Below, one piece after another: positions 27,820 to 35,424 of a stretch of 64,000 bases of DNA; position 1 is the stretch's first letter, and each line of letters starts with the position of its first letter. The notes beneath the pieces were generated by a model. It was not told the DNA's origin. It made no database searches and was given only the letters and a program-made list of their open reading frames with translations. A program made the translations under genes and the position numbers. The DNA is from Ruminococcaceae bacterium AB4001 (GTDB lineage Bacteria > Bacillota > Clostridia > Saccharofermentanales > Saccharofermentanaceae), in NCBI GenBank assembly GCA_000621765.1, contig JHXJ01000008.1, forward strand, positions 61,305 to 125,304. Reading direction: 5' to 3'.

Positions 27820-29727
27820 TCAGGCCGTTTCGGTATCTTTTATTTCCGGGAATGACAGGCTTACTTTGAACAGATCACCGTCGATCGTTATCTTGAATTT
27901 TCCGCCCTGGAGTTCAGTCATGGTCTGGGCGATTGAAAGTCCGAGACCGTTTCCTTCTGTATTACGTGATTTATCTCCTCTGACAAAACGTTCGACAAGT
28001 TCGTCGGGACTGATATTAAGTTCCTCACTTGATGTGTTTTTGAACGTGGTCACGGCATTGCCGTCGATAGTCTCCAAAGAGATGTAGACTCTTGTTCCGG
28101 GCTGCGAATACTTGCAGATATTGTTCATCAGGTTGTCGTAGATACGCATCATGCGTCGTCCGTCAGCCATTATCATTACAGAGTCTTCGGGTGTTTCCGT
28201 AACGAGCGTAAGTCCTGCGCTTTCGAGCTTTTCTTTAAATTCGCCTGTTGTCTGTGAGATGAACGTGCAGCAATCCAAAGGTGCAGGAATGATCTCAAGG
28301 TTTCCTGTAGAAGCCTTTGATGCTTCGACGAGGTCTTCGATGAGCCTCTTGAGTTTTTCAGACTGTCTTACTACGACTTCAGAATATTCGCTCATCTTAG
28401 GGTCAGCGGGATCTGCAGTTCCCATAAGTGAAGCATAGTTGATTATTGAAGTGAGAGGCGTCTTGATGTCATGAGAGACGTTGGTAATGAGCTCCGTCTT
28501 CATGCGCTCTGACTTTAGTCTTTCTTCCACTGCTATGGTTACGGAATCAGATACTGCATTAAGATTATTGGCATGCTTTTTGAAATCTCCCCAAAGCCAT
28601 TTAGTGCTTGCACGGTATGTGATATCACCCTGTGCGATCTTATCTCCAGCGTTCTTGAGCTTTCTGAGCATGATGGCAATGTAGAAGATCAAAGGATAGA
28701 AGAAGAGTTTTTCCATAAACCATGTCATAACCACTACTTCTCCTTCAGCACCTGAAGCCAGGATCACGATCAGTTCAAGTACTGATACACCGGCAAGGAT
28801 CAGAACTGTTCTCCATACGAGCGGGATTGCAAAGATTGCCTTGATGAAGAGCTTTATGAGCTTATATACGAGAGTTCCCCTGATCAGCTCGCGGCACTTG
28901 ACTCTTGCAGAGAGGCTGACACATAACCCGAGCATTGCATTGATGAATATGAAAAATGCCGTGCCGCCGACGATCACCTCGAAGATTCCGTTCGCAGCTT
29001 CGATAAGCATGAAGAGAGGAACCGTGAAGAACAGCGTAACAAAAGCCAGTACATCGTAAGGAACTTTGTAAAGGGGCCCCATTGTTACCTCTTCCGAACC
29101 GGGTCTTTTGCCTGCAACGCACATGAGTGCAATAAAAGCGGCCAGGCCAATGATCACGCAGATAAAAGCAATAGGGTAGATTGCATAGCGCATATTGAAA
29201 ACAAAGTGGATGACCTGTTTGTCGAATGACGTGAAATGGGAAAAGAAAACGGGATTGGCATAGGCTTTAACGGTTGCATTTACTATTATGTCATCGTCTG
29301 ATGTCGTATTGCCGTAAATACTCTTGATCTTTCCGTCCTTGCCGTAAACGAGCTGTAAGTCGTAAGTATAGAGTTCGGAATCCTCATATTTGCCTGGCTG
29401 GCCTGCAGATGTCTTTGCATCATTGAAATCAGCTGATGCTACGATCTGGTTTCCGTTTATGTCAGTAACTTCAAGACTTAAGTTATCAACGGAATAATGC
29501 TTGAAAAATATGAGGTTTTCAGTGTCGCTCATTACATTGTCGTAAACCGTGGCATCGCTCTTATTCTGATAGAATTCTTCTTCGGTTATCCTGTAGAAAT
29601 CTTCCTGGATGCAGGCGAATGCTGCGCATACGCATGCGAACGAGACTATCAGCATGAGATTGATTATCAGGAAGAGCAGGGATTTGCCCGCAACTGTCCT
29701 GAAAAACTGTTTATTCTTCTTTTCCAT
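27820..29727 (-). CDS. membrane sensor histidine kinase
   Basis: 635 residues. A first membrane segment (about 13-36), an extracytoplasmic region of about 140 residues, then some five or six membrane segments up to about 355. HisKA has the phosphorylated histidine in NVSHDIKTPLTSI near 417-429; the ATPase domain has an N box with MNNICKYSQPG and a G box GNGLGLSIAQ near the C-terminus. It phosphorylates the partner response regulator encoded just upstream, with which it shares one base (TAATG). The signal is unknown; it resembles VanS/BceS-like kinases only in general organisation. Confidence 0.9.
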   Translation of the reverse strand: MEKKNKQFFRTVAGKSLLFLIINLMLIVSFACVCAAFACIQEDFYRITEEEFYQNKSDATVYDNVMSDTENLIFFKHYSVDNLSLEVTDINGNQIVASADFNDAKTSAGQPGKYEDSELYTYDLQLVYGKDGKIKSIYGNTTSDDDIIVNATVKAYANPVFFSHFTSFDKQVIHFVFNMRYAIYPIAFICVIIGLAAFIALMCVAGKRPGSEEVTMGPLYKVPYDVLAFVTLFFTVPLFMLIEAANGIFEVIVGGTAFFIFINAMLGLCVSLSARVKCRELIRGTLVYKLIKLFIKAIFAIPLVWRTVLILAGVSVLELIVILASGAEGEVVVMTWFMEKLFFYPLIFYIAIMLRKLKNAGDKIAQGDITYRASTKWLWGDFKKHANNLNAVSDSVTIAVEERLKSERMKTELITNVSHDIKTPLTSIINYASLMGTADPADPKMSEYSEVVVRQSEKLKRLIEDLVEASKASTGNLEIIPAPLDCCTFISQTTGEFKEKLESAGLTLVTETPEDSVMIMADGRRMMRIYDNLMNNICKYSQPGTRVYISLETIDGNAVTTFKNTSSEELNISPDELVERFVRGDKSRNTEGNGLGLSIAQTMTELQGGKFKITIDGDLFKVSLSFPEIKDTETA

Positions 29728-30425
29728 TAATTTCTCCCCTTCTCGATCTTATAGCCCTGTCCGAAAATGACTTTGATGTATCTCGGTTCATTGGGTGTGA
29801 TCTCGATCTTTTCTCTTAAATGTCTGATGTGTACCGCCACGGTATTTTCGCCTGCTGACAGTGCATCTTCGCCCCAGACCTTACGGTATATCTCTTTGGG
29901 CGAGAAAACCTTGCCGGGATATTCCATAAGGAGCTTAAGGATGTCGAATTCGGTAGGCGTGAGGTTTACCTGATTGCCGTCAACGGTCACGCACTTTGTG
30001 TTGTCATCAAGTTCGATCCCGCCTACCGTAAGGAGTTCCTGGGCTGCAGCGCCGGATCCGAGCCTGGTGTATCGTCTTAACTGTGAACCTACTCTCGCTG
30101 CGACTTCCAAGGGATTAAAGGGCTTGGTGATATAATCGTCAGCCCCGATGTTAAGTCCCAATATTTTGTCCTGATCCTCAGATTTGGCCGTTAAGAGGAT
30201 TATGGGCATATTGAATTCTTCCCTGATCTTTGCCATCGCTGTTATCCCGTCCATTTGCGGCATCATGATATCAAGCAGTATGAGATGGATGGTTTCTTTC
30301 TGTACGAGTTCTACGGCCTCAATACCGTTGTGTGCCTCGAAAAGCCTGTAATCCGGATTCTGCAGGTAGATCTTCAGCGCGTTTACGATATCTTTTTCAT
30401 CATCACAAATAAGAATGTTATACAT
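29727..30425 (-). CDS. OmpR-family response regulator
   Basis: 232 residues. Receiver domain with ICDDEKDIV, the phosphoacceptor in LILLDIMMPQMDG (Asp near 52) and the lysine in ITKPFNPLE; C-terminal winged helix with FDILKLLMEYPGKVFS and VHIRHLREKIE. GAGGGG precedes the ATG. First gene of a two-gene operon with the kinase. Confidence 0.95.
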   Translation of the reverse strand: MYNILICDDEKDIVNALKIYLQNPDYRLFEAHNGIEAVELVQKETIHLILLDIMMPQMDGITAMAKIREEFNMPIILLTAKSEDQDKILGLNIGADDYITKPFNPLEVAARVGSQLRRYTRLGSGAAAQELLTVGGIELDDNTKCVTVDGNQVNLTPTEFDILKLLMEYPGKVFSPKEIYRKVWGEDALSAGENTVAVHIRHLREKIEITPNEPRYIKVIFGQGYKIEKGRN

Positions 30426-30572
30426 GGTTACCCCTCATGCTGTTTGAGATAATGCCATTTTACGGGTAAACGTTTTAATATCAAATAACTTGTAACCTTA
30501 AGATTTGTTTAAGAACGGAATTTTTTTGGTACAATATCCCCTGGAAAATGAATCTTAGTCAGGATAAGAAAA

Positions 30573-31121
30573 ATGCTTTACATAATGAGACATGGAAAAA
30601 CGGACTGGAATCTGAGGCATAAGCTTCAGGGCAGGACGGATATACCGTTGAATGATGCCGGAAGGCAGATGGCGATCGATGCCAGGGAAGAATATAAGGA
30701 CATTCACTTTGATTACTGCTTCTGCTCACCTCTCATAAGAGCCCAGGAGACCGCAAAAATTTTCCTTGAGGGAAGGAATGTCCCCATAATCACTGATAAC
30801 AGACTGGTCGAGATGGGATTCGGCATTTATGAAGGCGAGGAGAATGTCTTCGAGAAGCCTGAATGCCCTGTAAGAGAGCTTTTCTTCAATCCTGCAGAGT
30901 ATGAGGCTGTCGGAGGTGCCGAGAGCCTTGAGGATCTTTTGGCCAGAACCAATCATTTCCTCACTGATATTGCATTTCCTCTTGTAGAAGAGGATAAGGA
31001 TATCCTTATTGTAGGTCACGGAGCGATGAATTCCGCACTGGTCTGTCTTGTAAAGCACAGATCCGTTGACCAGCTTTGGGAAGAAGGCATTGAGAACTGT
31101 AAGCTGATCAGACTTATGTAA
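30573..31121 (+). CDS. histidine phosphatase family protein
   Basis: 182 residues. The phosphoglycerate-mutase-like motif MRHGKTDWN (phosphohistidine) is at 5-13, the second motif CSPLIRAQETA near 50, and the second catalytic histidine in VGHGAMNSALV near 150. Such enzymes act on small phosphorylated compounds such as alpha-ribazole phosphate or phosphoglycerate; the substrate here is unknown. A possible promoter is TTGTTT (30505) with TACAAT (30530), spacing 19. It stands alone. Confidence 0.88.
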   Translation: MLYIMRHGKTDWNLRHKLQGRTDIPLNDAGRQMAIDAREEYKDIHFDYCFCSPLIRAQETAKIFLEGRNVPIITDNRLVEMGFGIYEGEENVFEKPECPVRELFFNPAEYEAVGGAESLEDLLARTNHFLTDIAFPLVEEDKDILIVGHGAMNSALVCLVKHRSVDQLWEEGIENCKLIRLM

Positions 31122-31512
31122 GCCCGATAGTTTCTCCATATATTTAACTGATTCAGAAAGATATTCTTTATGGGAGTATTTCAGGTTGATTTACTCTCCC
31201 TACTGACATGCCCCAAATGCCTGAAAAATATATCACAAAAAGGAGCGACCACCCCGGGAAGGGTGGCCGCAAATATGGGGATAATAGGAATAGAAAAATG
31301 TCTTTGTTGATATTTGAAGTATAGTTTATTTGTTCTAGGATTTCAACGACTTAGATTTAATGTTATATAAATGTATTTTGAAAAGAATGTGAATGATTTT
31401 ATGGTTTTATTAACAAAAAACAGACAGATTCATTTTCATGTGTATATTATCCCATGAGCGTTTGGTTCTCTTATATTATTTGGTGTTTTATATTCAACTT
31501 TTTTCATACATT
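31122..31512. other. AT-rich intergenic region with the VTC operon terminator
   Basis: About 390 bases without a convincing gene. It holds an imperfect GGGAGT/ACTCTCCC repeat (about 31170-31200), the terminator described separately, and otherwise low-complexity AT-rich DNA. No tRNA or obvious small RNA is seen. Confidence 0.6.
31236..31270 (-). terminator. intrinsic terminator of the VTC/DUF4956 operon (minus strand)
   Basis: On the minus strand GCGGCCACCC (31270-31261) pairs with GGGTGGTCGC (31254-31245), one mismatch, and TCCTTTTTG follows. It lies about 240 bases beyond the DUF4956 stop. Confidence 0.75.
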
Positions 31513-32190
31513 TCAGAGCTGATCCGCATTGGGTGAAGATGCTTCTGATACAGAAATCTCAAGATTTCCGTTCCTTGTACGCAGATCGTCGATGAATTCC
31601 TTTTCGATAGCAGGGTCTTTAAGGACGATTTCGTAGTTGAGCTTGAAAAGCGAACCCATGTTGCTGGTCTTTACCTGTCTTAATCTGTATGACCTGGTGT
31701 ATTTTTTCATGACCTCATCGAAGACGCCCGAATAATCAAGGTTTTCAGGGATCGTGATCTTGAGATTCCTTTTAGCTGAAGAGCTTCCCATTGATAACGC
31801 CGAGAAGATGAGCATTGCAAGGCTGATAAGCACTGTGAATAATGCGGCATAGCCTATATAACCCATTCCCATTATGAGTCCCATTCCCATGGCGGCGAAA
31901 ATTGCTCCTATTTCTCTTGCAGTACCGGGAGCCGATCTGAATCTTACGAGACTGAATGTTCCTGCGACCGCGACTCCGGCACCTATGTTGCCGTTTACCA
32001 TGAGGATCACGACGCATACTACTGCCGGGAGGATGGCCAGTGTCATGACAAAACTCCTGGTGTAATCGTTCTTGAAAGTGTGGACCATGGCAAGCACAAC
32101 GCCGAGTGCCAGGGATACCAGAACGAGCAGGATAAATACTGAAGGCGTAATGCCTGTCGTGGGGATTATGGAATTAAATATATTAAGCAT
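31513..32190 (-). CDS. DUF4956 membrane protein
   Basis: 225 residues. Three to four membrane segments in residues 17-130, with the conserved GTFSLVRFRSAPGTAREI loop near 77-94 that marks DUF4956, then a soluble C-terminal domain (~140-225). DUF4956 genes are commonly paired with VTC-domain genes; a role in polyphosphate handling has been proposed but is not established. Its start overlaps the VTC gene by 8 bases, and AAAGGAG precedes the ATG. Confidence 0.88.
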   Translation of the reverse strand: MLNIFNSIIPTTGITPSVFILLVLVSLALGVVLAMVHTFKNDYTRSFVMTLAILPAVVCVVILMVNGNIGAGVAVAGTFSLVRFRSAPGTAREIGAIFAAMGMGLIMGMGYIGYAALFTVLISLAMLIFSALSMGSSSAKRNLKITIPENLDYSGVFDEVMKKYTRSYRLRQVKTSNMGSLFKLNYEIVLKDPAIEKEFIDDLRTRNGNLEISVSEASSPNADQL

Positions 32191-32908
32191 AGAAAACGCT
32201 CCTTTCTGTCTTTGTATCTGTCATAAGATAATCTGTGTAGTATGTTCCGTATTTTGAAAAAGAGATCTTGCTGATCCCGTTTTCGCTCAGGAATCTTGCT
32301 ATCCATAACGGGACTGCGCCGGATGCCTTGAGCTCCATCAGTGTTATCCCGGGAGGGAGCAGGGATTCTCCCCAGATGCCGCTGCCGAGATCGAGATCTG
32401 TATTGCGTGCGATGATGTTCTCATCCAATGTAAGTCTGAATTCAGGTTCGCCCCTGTCGGAAAACGCTTCACGCTCGTAACTTAAGAATGCCTTTGCCTT
32501 TATCCCGTCGTAGAACTTAATAAAGTAATCTATCTCGGAGGTGATCTGGGTACGGATCGGGGTGGGTATGCCGAGATCTATCCAGTCCTGAGCTGAAGTT
32601 TTCGGCATCGCGACACGCCTTTTATATACAACTCCGTCAAACTTCTTTTTGATCTCCACGAAGACCACGTCATCTTCTCCGGCTTTCTGATATGATCTGA
32701 CTCTCAGCTTTTCTTTGTATACCGGGTGGTCCAGTGAATCTCTTATGAGCCTGAAACTGTCAGTGTCGTAGTATATATTGCGGATCGTGGTCCTTCCGTA
32801 CTGGTCGGGGAAGAGCCTTCCTTTCATTTCTTCGAGCAGAGCACGCTTCTGGGCTGCCGTAAGAAAGTATTTTGTTTCATATCTTTCGAATACATCCTGG
32901 TAAGCCAT
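32183..32908 (-). CDS. VTC-domain polyphosphate polymerase-like protein
   Basis: 241 residues. FERYETKYFLT near 8-18, TIRNIYYDTD, KLRVRSYQ and VFVEIKKKFDGVVYKRR are the tunnel-domain motifs of VTC4-like enzymes, with many basic residues lining the tunnel. VTC4 in yeast makes polyphosphate from ATP. Bacterial homologues linked to DUF4956 are not well characterised. No membrane segment; the neighbouring DUF4956 protein may anchor it. Confidence 0.87.
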   Translation of the reverse strand: MAYQDVFERYETKYFLTAAQKRALLEEMKGRLFPDQYGRTTIRNIYYDTDSFRLIRDSLDHPVYKEKLRVRSYQKAGEDDVVFVEIKKKFDGVVYKRRVAMPKTSAQDWIDLGIPTPIRTQITSEIDYFIKFYDGIKAKAFLSYEREAFSDRGEPEFRLTLDENIIARNTDLDLGSGIWGESLLPPGITLMELKASGAVPLWIARFLSENGISKISFSKYGTYYTDYLMTDTKTERSVFYA

Positions 32909-32954
32909 TTCTTTTAACCTCGTTTTAGTTTGTTGGCTTAATCTTAAGGTGCGA

Positions 32955-32973
32955 ACTTAAAACGGACTTTAAA
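32955..32973. promoter_or_regulatory. candidate response-regulator binding repeats between VTC operon and the second two-component system
   Basis: ACTTAAA (32955-32961) and ACTTTAAA (32966-32973) are direct repeats with an 11-base period, the spacing used by OmpR/PhoB-type regulators. They lie between the two divergent transcription units. Confidence 0.35.
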
Positions 32974-33054
32974 GTTTCCGGCAATAAAAGCAAATGTAGA
33001 GCGATAGTTGTAAAATTATTTTATAAAGGCACTTGTCAGTGTGAGGTGATGAAC

Positions 33055-33729
33055 ATGAGGATACTTTTGGCAGAAGATGAGAGATCTTTATCAAAGGCTT
33101 TAAAAGCAATTCTTACTAAGAGTAATTATTCGGTCGATTGTGTTTTCGACGGGGAAGAGGCCGTGCTTTATGCGATGGCAAGTGAGTATGACCTCGTGAT
33201 AATGGACATCATGATGCCAAAACAGGATGGCATATCCGCCTTAAAGGAGATCAGGTCAAAAGGGAACATGGTCCCTGTCCTGATGCTGACTGCCAAATCC
33301 GAGATAGATGACAAGGTCGAAGGCCTTGATTCCGGTGCGAACGATTACCTGACCAAACCTTTTGATACGAAAGAGCTTCTCGCCAGGATAAGAGTCCTTA
33401 CGAGGCAGCTGTCTGTTACTAACGACAATGTGCTTAAGTTCGGCGATCTTACTCTGGACAGAGGCACCTATGAACTCTCATCGCCAAAAGGCAAATACAG
33501 GCTTGCCGGAAAAGAGTTCCAGATGATGGAGATGCTCATGATCAATCCGGGCATACTTATCTCGACCGAGAAATTCATGGATAAAATTTGGGGTCTCGAT
33601 TCGGAGGCTGATATCAGCACAGCATGGACATACATCTCTTATCTCAGAAAGAAGCTTGCCGCTTTGGAGAGCAATGTGCAGATCAAAGCAACACGCAATG
33701 CGGGTTATTCTCTGGAGGAGATCAAATGA
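33055..33729 (+). CDS. OmpR-family response regulator
   Basis: 224 residues from the ATG at 33055; GTG 33046 and ATG 33049 are also in frame, but GAGGTG at 33044-33049 is spaced correctly only for 33055. Receiver: AEDERSL, VIMDIMMPKQDG (Asp near 51), TKPFDTKE. The C-terminal winged helix has EFQMMEMLMINPG and TYISYLRKKL. It overlaps its kinase gene by ATGA and is divergent from the VTC operon, which it may control. Confidence 0.94.
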   Translation: MRILLAEDERSLSKALKAILTKSNYSVDCVFDGEEAVLYAMASEYDLVIMDIMMPKQDGISALKEIRSKGNMVPVLMLTAKSEIDDKVEGLDSGANDYLTKPFDTKELLARIRVLTRQLSVTNDNVLKFGDLTLDRGTYELSSPKGKYRLAGKEFQMMEMLMINPGILISTEKFMDKIWGLDSEADISTAWTYISYLRKKLAALESNVQIKATRNAGYSLEEIK

Positions 33730-34982
33730 TCAGCCGCTTAAGAAGAAAGTTCATCATTACTGCAATGCTGTCAGTGACTTTGGTCCTGGGGATACTGATC
33801 GGACTGATTAATTTTTTCAACTTCCGCAATGTGATCGAAAATGCGGATTCCGTACTTGATCTTCTTATAACGAACGGGGGAGAATTCCCGGACATGATGC
33901 CCCGGCGTGGAGGCGGACAGGATCCCGGCAACGGGAATATGATGGGCGGAAGAGACGGCCAGATGTCTCCCGAGATGAAGTATGAAGCAAGGTATTTTTC
34001 GATAGTTCTGGACAGTGAGGGAAATACGCTTTCGGTTGATACCGGAAGGATCGCTGCGATCGGTTCTTCCGAGGCTGAAGAACTCGCGAAAATGGTATTT
34101 GCCGGCGGCAGGGAGAAAGGGTTTGCAGGCGGCTACAGATACAGAATGAGCGGGAAGGATAATGAGGTCCTCGTAATCTTTTACGACTGCGGAAGAAGAC
34201 TTGATGATGCGAGATCATTTCTTGGTATAAGCGTTGTCATATCCGTAATAGGTCTCCTGATTGTATTTGTTCTCATTGCTATCTCATCCAAAGCCATTAT
34301 CAGACCAGCTGCGGAAGCATATGAGAAGCAGAAACGCTTCATTACCGATGCGGGGCACGAACTTAAGACGCCTCTGGCTGTTATCAATGCCGACTGTGAT
34401 GTTCTTGAGATGGAAACCGGTGATGATAATGAATGGATAACTGATATCAGGAAGCAGACGAAGAGACTCACGGATCTTACGGGTCAGCTGATCTATCTTG
34501 CCAAGACAGAAGAGGGTGCGAGATCCGATCTGGTAAAGATATCTTTCCCTTTATCCGATGTTGTTGAAGAAGAGACGGAATCATTTAAAGGTCCTGCAAA
34601 GTCATCAGGCAAGATATTGGAGACCGACATCGCTCCCGGCATCTCCTATAACGGCGACCAGAAAGCCATCGCGCAGCTAGTAACGATCCTCCTGGATAAT
34701 GCGGTAAAGTATTCTCCCGAGGGCGGAAAGATAAACGCTTCGCTTTCAAAGTCAGGATCGAAAATTATATTCTCAGTCTCGAACGACACTTCAGATCCTG
34801 TATCAGATGAGGAAATGAAGCGCATGTTTGACAGGTTCTACAGGACGGACAGATCCAGGAATTCCGAGACCGGCGGTTACGGTATCGGACTTTCCATCGC
34901 CAAAGGAATAACAGAATCCCACGGCGGCGTTATCTATGCCACCGGAAAAGGAAACCGGATCACAGTGACAGCTGAACTGTGA
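33726..34982 (+). CDS. membrane sensor histidine kinase
   Basis: 418 residues from the ATG at 33726, which overlaps the response regulator stop (ATGA) and has GGAGG upstream. Two membrane segments (about 9-31 and 161-183) flank a 130-residue extracytoplasmic sensor with a Met/Gly-rich stretch (MMPRRGGGQDPGNGNMMGG region). No HAMP is evident; HisKA follows at once with AGHELKTPLAVI, and the ATPase domain has LLDNAVKYSPEGG and GYGIGLSIAKGI. The methionines could suggest a metal ligand, but that is speculation. Confidence 0.92.
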   Translation: MISRLRRKFIITAMLSVTLVLGILIGLINFFNFRNVIENADSVLDLLITNGGEFPDMMPRRGGGQDPGNGNMMGGRDGQMSPEMKYEARYFSIVLDSEGNTLSVDTGRIAAIGSSEAEELAKMVFAGGREKGFAGGYRYRMSGKDNEVLVIFYDCGRRLDDARSFLGISVVISVIGLLIVFVLIAISSKAIIRPAAEAYEKQKRFITDAGHELKTPLAVINADCDVLEMETGDDNEWITDIRKQTKRLTDLTGQLIYLAKTEEGARSDLVKISFPLSDVVEEETESFKGPAKSSGKILETDIAPGISYNGDQKAIAQLVTILLDNAVKYSPEGGKINASLSKSGSKIIFSVSNDTSDPVSDEEMKRMFDRFYRTDRSRNSETGGYGIGLSIAKGITESHGGVIYATGKGNRITVTAEL

Positions 34983-34987
34983 TCCGG
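34955..34987. terminator. bidirectional terminator-like inverted repeat
   Basis: CCGGATCACAGT (34955-34966) and ACTGTGATCCGG (34976-34987) are perfect 12-base arms with a 9-base loop. It contains the kinase stop codon. On the minus strand TTTCCTTTT follows, so it probably ends the tagD transcript. Confidence 0.7.
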
Positions 34988-34998
34988 CGCTCATACGC

Positions 34999-35397
34999 TT
35001 ATTTGTTGGCGCCAATATCTCCCTTGATCTGTGAACTGCTAATACCAGGTGTTCTGGGCAGATAAACGACCTCAACGCCCTCGTCTTTTAGGAAGTCGAA
35101 TTTGCCTTCCCAATCATTGCCGATAACGAAAACATCGGCTTCATACTTATGCACGTCAGTTTTCTTCTGTTCCCAGTTTTCTTCCGGGATTACGAGATCG
35201 ACATAGCGGATGGCTTCGAGCATCTGCTTTCTCTGTTCATAAGTAAAATAACACTTTTTGTTCTTTTCTTTCCAATTGAACTCATCAGTAGACAGTGCAA
35301 CGATCAGATAGTCTCCGAGTTCTCTTGCACGCTTTAACAGATTAATGTGTCCGTAATGAAGAAGATCATAAGTTCCATAAGTTATTACGCGTTTCAT
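34999..35397 (-). CDS. tagD: glycerol-3-phosphate cytidylyltransferase
   Basis: 132 residues, full length. GTYDLLHYGHINLL at 7-20 carries the HxGH motif, RYVDLVIPE and the C-terminal RTPGISSSQI (RTxGISTT-like) are conserved. It makes CDP-glycerol from CTP and sn-glycerol 3-phosphate, normally for teichoic acid synthesis. No tag or tar glycosyltransferase is near; instead it lies 27 bases downstream of the TIR-GDPD gene, in the same direction, and so probably in the same operon. AGGAG precedes the ATG. Confidence 0.93.
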   Translation of the reverse strand: MKRVITYGTYDLLHYGHINLLKRARELGDYLIVALSTDEFNWKEKNKKCYFTYEQRKQMLEAIRYVDLVIPEENWEQKKTDVHKYEADVFVIGNDWEGKFDFLKDEGVEVVYLPRTPGISSSQIKGDIGANK

Positions 35398-35424
35398 ATG
35401 ACTGTTATCTCCTGATAGAAAAAA

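Noticed and set aside
31122..31512. tRNA or small RNA in the gap after the histidine phosphatase gene
   Set aside because: No TTCGA-type T-loop or cloverleaf pairing found; only a terminator for the opposite strand is supported.
34999..35397. tagD as part of a teichoic acid synthesis cluster
   Set aside because: No tagA, tagB, tagF, tagG, tagH or glycosyltransferase gene lies within the window near it.
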